A stretch of 9,381 bases of DNA from Verrucomicrobiales bacterium (GTDB taxonomy: Bacteria > Verrucomicrobiota > Verrucomicrobiia > Verrucomicrobiales > Akkermansiaceae), in the NCBI GenBank assembly GCA_003527555.1, contig DPWT01000001.1, positions 1 through 9,381 of the forward strand, read 5' to 3'. Within the stretch, counting starts at the first letter, position 1; every line of letters starts with the position of its first letter. The notes under the pieces were generated by a model. The model was not told the DNA's origin, searched no databases, and saw only the letters and a list, made by a program, of their open reading frames with translations. Shown here piece after piece: positions 6,281 to 9,381 of this stretch. Both the position numbers and the translations under genes were made by a program.

Positions 6281-9200
6281 GTGTCCATATCGACTCCATC
6301 ACCTAGCCCCTTGGCACTACCCAAAATACCTGGAATCGCCGAGATAAATGCCACTCCTCTGATTGCAAATCAGCTGGAGGACTTTGTACGTGGACAAAAT
6401 TCTATCATTTTCGAGTCTGTTGATGATGCCGCCTTTGCATACATCTGCGCCCTATGCGCACATGCATTACCTGATGGTGACAGACTATGGGTCACTCATC
6501 CAAATCCTAGAATTAGAGATCGGATCTGTGCAGAATTATATCTCTGGGAAACTCATCCATTGTTGTTTCCAGATCTAGCCGAGAACCTAGGTGAGGAAGC
6601 AGTCACTGCACCTGAAATTGTCGCAGAGCGACAAGCAGTAATGCAATTGCTCAACAAACCATCAACATCAAAAAAACCACAGGTCGTTGTGATGTCGGCT
6701 CTTGCATTGAAGAACGCATGTCCAAAACCAAATTCTCTCAAATCGGCTGCTCGTAAAATCTCAGTGGGTGATACGTTGGATCCAGCTGAGCTAGAAAAAG
6801 ATCTACTGAGTCACGGTTATGAAAAAGTACCCCAGGTTTACATGCAGGGACAGTTCGCGATGCGGGGCGGGATCTTGGACGTGTACTCTTGGCATGGGAC
6901 AATACCATTACGAATAGAATTCTTTGACACGGAGATTGAGTCTCTGCGAGAATTCAACATTCACTCTCAGGTATCGAACAATCGTGCCTCTGCCTACGAG
7001 ATCACTCTTGCAGAACTACAGATGGACGGTGAATTCCTTGACTATCTGCAAGCTAATGATCGTTTGCTAGCGGTACAAAACAACGATGATGAGATTCCAG
7101 TAGACGCTCATGGCATCATTCTTTGCCATGGAAATGCCATCAAAGAACCTCTCTGTGTAGGCAGCCCACTTGGGGTTTTTGATGCAGGGGATTTTATTCT
7201 TAATGAAGCTCGAAGACATCAATTTTTTCAACAACTCGCCGACTGGGATTTAGATGGCTGGCGTGTGTTTCTTACGTTTTCTAATAATGGTGAAAAGGAA
7301 CGCTTTCTGGAACTAGTCGATCCTAATTTTTTCTCGCCTAATAAGGTGGAAGCACTGTGTGGCGAGCTTGCTCAAGGCTTCACCATCCCTCGGGCAAAGC
7401 TGGCATTTATTTCCTCCGCAGAAATTTTTGGTCGCTACCAGACACAACCAACTAGAAGACGGACGCACACTGTAGACCATCAGCGCAGGACCCGCGCACA
7501 AACAGCTCTCGAGGACATCAAAGATGGTGATCTTTTAGTGCACGCAGAGTATGGCATTGGGAGGTTTGAGGGCATCAAACACAATGACGAAGGGTTGGAG
7601 GAAATCCACATTGGTTATCGCGATGGCTCGGTGTTGAGCGTACCCTTGGATCACTCGCACTTGCTGTCAAAATATGTGGGTCTTGGCGGAAAAGATCCCG
7701 ATCTCACACGCTTGGGAACTGCCTCCTGGGGCAAGGCACGCAGTTCAGCAGAAAAATCAATTCTCGACTACGCTGCAAAGCTGCTCCAAATGCAGGCAGA
7801 ACGACATACGTCATCTGGTCATCCCCACCCGCCAGATACTAGATGGATGTGGGAATTTGAGAACTCATTCCACCATACTCTAACGGAGGGACAGGCAGCT
7901 GCCATTGAAGACGTAAAAACCGACATGGAATCATCGAAACCCATGGATCGTCTGGTCTGCGGTGATGTCGGTTTTGGTAAAACTGAAGTAGCCATCCGCG
8001 CAACATTCAAGGCAGTGACTGGTGGAAAACAGGCAGTCATTCTCGTGCCCACAACAGTTCTAGCCGAACAGCACTGGCGCACCTTTCGCGAGCGTATGAG
8101 TGACTACCCGATTCGCATTGATTTATTAAATCGGTTTCGCTCCTCCAAAGAAATACGCGAAACTCTTGAGGGAATTTCAAGTGGAGCAGTTGATATTGTA
8201 ATTGGTACGCATCGGCTACTGTCAGCAGACGTTTCATTTAAGAAACTTGGCGTTGCCATCGTGGATGAGGAACAAAGATTTGGAGTGAAACATAAAGAAC
8301 GGTTCAAGGAAATGTTCAGCAGTATTGATGTGCTCACTCTATCCGCCACTCCAATTCCTCGCACTCTTTACCTCTCCCTGATGGGAGCACGGGACATGTC
8401 TACTATCGATACCCCCATACCTGGTAAAGTATCAATCAACACCTCAATTCACGGATACGATGAACGCGTGATTCGCGAATCCATCACCAGAGAACTGAAT
8501 CGTGGAGGCCAAGTATTTTTCCTGCACAATCGCGTGAAAAGCATTGAACTCGTACGAAAAAAACTTCGCAGCCTCATGCCAGATGCTTCTATTGTCGTTG
8601 GGCACGGTCAAATGGAAAAAGACGAATTAGAGGTCGTAATGCGTAACTTCGTTCAAGGAAAAGCGGATATTTTGTTAGCCACTACGATCATCGAGAGTGG
8701 AATAGATATCCCAAATGCCAATACCATCATCATCGATCGTGCAGATCGTTTTGGCTTGGCAGACCTGTATCAGCTGCGTGGTCGGGTAGGTCGATCAAAC
8801 GCTCAAGCATACGCAATACTTATGCTTCCTCGTGACTTAATTCAAGGAGATGCACGCAAGCGTATTAATGCCATACGGCAATACACGGCACTGGGCTCGG
8901 GATTTAAGATTGCAATGCGGGACTTGGAAATTCGTGGTGCAGGAAATCTCCTAGGCACCAAACAATCGGGCCATATCGCAGCAGTTGGTTTTGACCTATA
9001 CTGCCAGCTACTTCGCCAATCAATCGATCGATTGAGTGACGGAAAATCTAGGCAACGCCTGGATGTGACTCTTCGTACAGACTTTCTTTACTTTAATGAA
9101 GCAGCACAATTTTTAGATGGTACAGCGGACGACAGCCAGGGATTAACAGGCCAAGTAAACATGCTTCCAGCCTATCTGCCAGCCAGTTATATACCAGAGG

Positions 9201-9381
9201 CGCGGATGCGGATTTCTGCCTACAAAGAACTTGCAGAGCTCATATCTATGAAGGAGCTTATCTCACTGCGTAACCGTTGGATTGATCGGTTTGGTAAACC
9301 ACCAGCTCCCGTTCATCATCTACTAAGTGCTACCGAAATTAAGCTCGCTGCGGCACAAAAAGGCATCAGCAGCGTGGACAT
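6281..9381 (+). CDS. mfd: Transcription-repair coupling factor Mfd (3' end outside window)
   Basis: Open without a stop for about 1033 codons to the window edge; E. coli Mfd has 1148 residues, so the missing part is probably short. Mfd is an ATP-driven translocase that removes RNA polymerase stalled at DNA lesions and recruits UvrA. The N-terminal part is UvrB-like and keeps residues equivalent to the E. coli UvrA-contact set: R195 (MRGG) and R211/F215 (LRIEFF). The RNA polymerase-interacting CarD-like domain begins near 415 (VHAEYGIGRFEGI). The helicase motor has Walker A GDVGFGKT at 561-568, DEEQ at 662-665, SATPIPRT at 688-695, an IESGIDIPNA segment and GRVGR at 834-838, as in RecG-like translocases. 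The C-terminal regulatory domain begins near 966 (LPASYIPEARMRI). The start is GTG 6281; the frame is open upstream to a TAA at 6200, and TTG 6242 is an alternative. No Shine-Dalgarno is visible. Confidence 0.97.
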   Translation, partial: MSISTPSPSPLALPKIPGIAEINATPLIANQLEDFVRGQNSIIFESVDDAAFAYICALCAHALPDGDRLWVTHPNPRIRDRICAELYLWETHPLLFPDLAENLGEEAVTAPEIVAERQAVMQLLNKPSTSKKPQVVVMSALALKNACPKPNSLKSAARKISVGDTLDPAELEKDLLSHGYEKVPQVYMQGQFAMRGGILDVYSWHGTIPLRIEFFDTEIESLREFNIHSQVSNNRASAYEITLAELQMDGEFLDYLQANDRLLAVQNNDDEIPVDAHGIILCHGNAIKEPLCVGSPLGVFDAGDFILNEARRHQFFQQLADWDLDGWRVFLTFSNNGEKERFLELVDPNFFSPNKVEALCGELAQGFTIPRAKLAFISSAEIFGRYQTQPTRRRTHTVDHQRRTRAQTALEDIKDGDLLVHAEYGIGRFEGIKHNDEGLEEIHIGYRDGSVLSVPLDHSHLLSKYVGLGGKDPDLTRLGTASWGKARSSAEKSILDYAAKLLQMQAERHTSSGHPHPPDTRWMWEFENSFHHTLTEGQAAAIEDVKTDMESSKPMDRLVCGDVGFGKTEVAIRATFKAVTGGKQAVILVPTTVLAEQHWRTFRERMSDYPIRIDLLNRFRSSKEIRETLEGISSGAVDIVIGTHRLLSADVSFKKLGVAIVDEEQRFGVKHKERFKEMFSSIDVLTLSATPIPRTLYLSLMGARDMSTIDTPIPGKVSINTSIHGYDERVIRESITRELNRGGQVFFLHNRVKSIELVRKKLRSLMPDASIVVGHGQMEKDELEVVMRNFVQGKADILLATTIIESGIDIPNANTIIIDRADRFGLADLYQLRGRVGRSNAQAYAILMLPRDLIQGDARKRINAIRQYTALGSGFKIAMRDLEIRGAGNLLGTKQSGHIAAVGFDLYCQLLRQSIDRLSDGKSRQRLDVTLRTDFLYFNEAAQFLDGTADDSQGLTGQVNMLPAYLPASYIPEARMRISAYKELAELISMKELISLRNRWIDRFGKPPAPVHHLLSATEIKLAAAQKGISSVD

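Noticed and set aside
6363..6578. Plus-strand open frame of 71 codons starting with ATG near the 5' end of mfd
   Set aside because: It is in a different frame from the conserved UvrB-like N-terminus of Mfd, which is open continuously from 6281.
7819..8364. Overlapping minus-strand open frames opposite the mfd helicase motor
   Set aside because: They are antisense to the Walker A and DEEQ region of Mfd and show no recognisable domain.
1..9381. A mobile element, defence island, CRISPR array or RNA gene
   Set aside because: No direct repeats, transposase or integrase, repeat-spacer pattern or tRNA-like fold was seen; the window is packed with conserved housekeeping genes and the longest gap is about 130 bases.

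Overview
The window reads as ordinary bacterial chromosome carrying housekeeping genes. It is almost wholly coding, with no rRNA, tRNA, mobile element, phage gene or CRISPR array that I can see. The lineage is a guess: a Gram-negative bacterium, possibly Verrucomicrobiota or a relative. This rests on the general look of the GlnD, PolX, CxxCxxCC-cluster and lipoprotein-amidase genes, the frequent GTG starts, and the near absence of Shine-Dalgarno sequences before the starts. A whole-protein search would be needed to confirm it.

Layout: (1) 2-145 (+), the last 47 codons of a gene I do not recognise. (2) 152-1888 (+), a complete bacterial PolX, a family X DNA polymerase fused to a PHP phosphoesterase, only 6 bases after the previous stop. 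(3) 1941-4700 (+), a complete glnD, the bifunctional PII uridylyltransferase/uridylyl-removing enzyme, after a 52-base gap that holds an extended -10-like element overlapping a 6-bp palindrome. (4) Converging on glnD from the minus strand is a two-gene unit: a lipoprotein N-acetylmuramoyl-L-alanine amidase with a C-terminal LysM domain (6153-5104), then a small CxxCxxCC cysteine-cluster protein (5107-4730). They overlap by four bases (ATGA). (5) Divergent from the amidase across about 130 bases is mfd (6281 to the window end, +), the transcription-repair coupling factor. About 1033 codons are present and the 3' end is cut off by the window.

How the genes relate: polX and mfd both belong to DNA repair but lie on opposite sides of the minus-strand pair and are not in one operon. 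GlnD is the nitrogen-status sensor that modifies PII; no glnB or glnK lies in the window. The amidase is a cell-envelope hydrolase whose stop is translationally linked to the cysteine-cluster gene. No new multi-gene system is evident. The points most worth a second look are the palindrome on the presumed glnD promoter, the coupled amidase/cysteine-cluster pair, the insertion in the amidase zinc motif, and the lack of Shine-Dalgarno signals.
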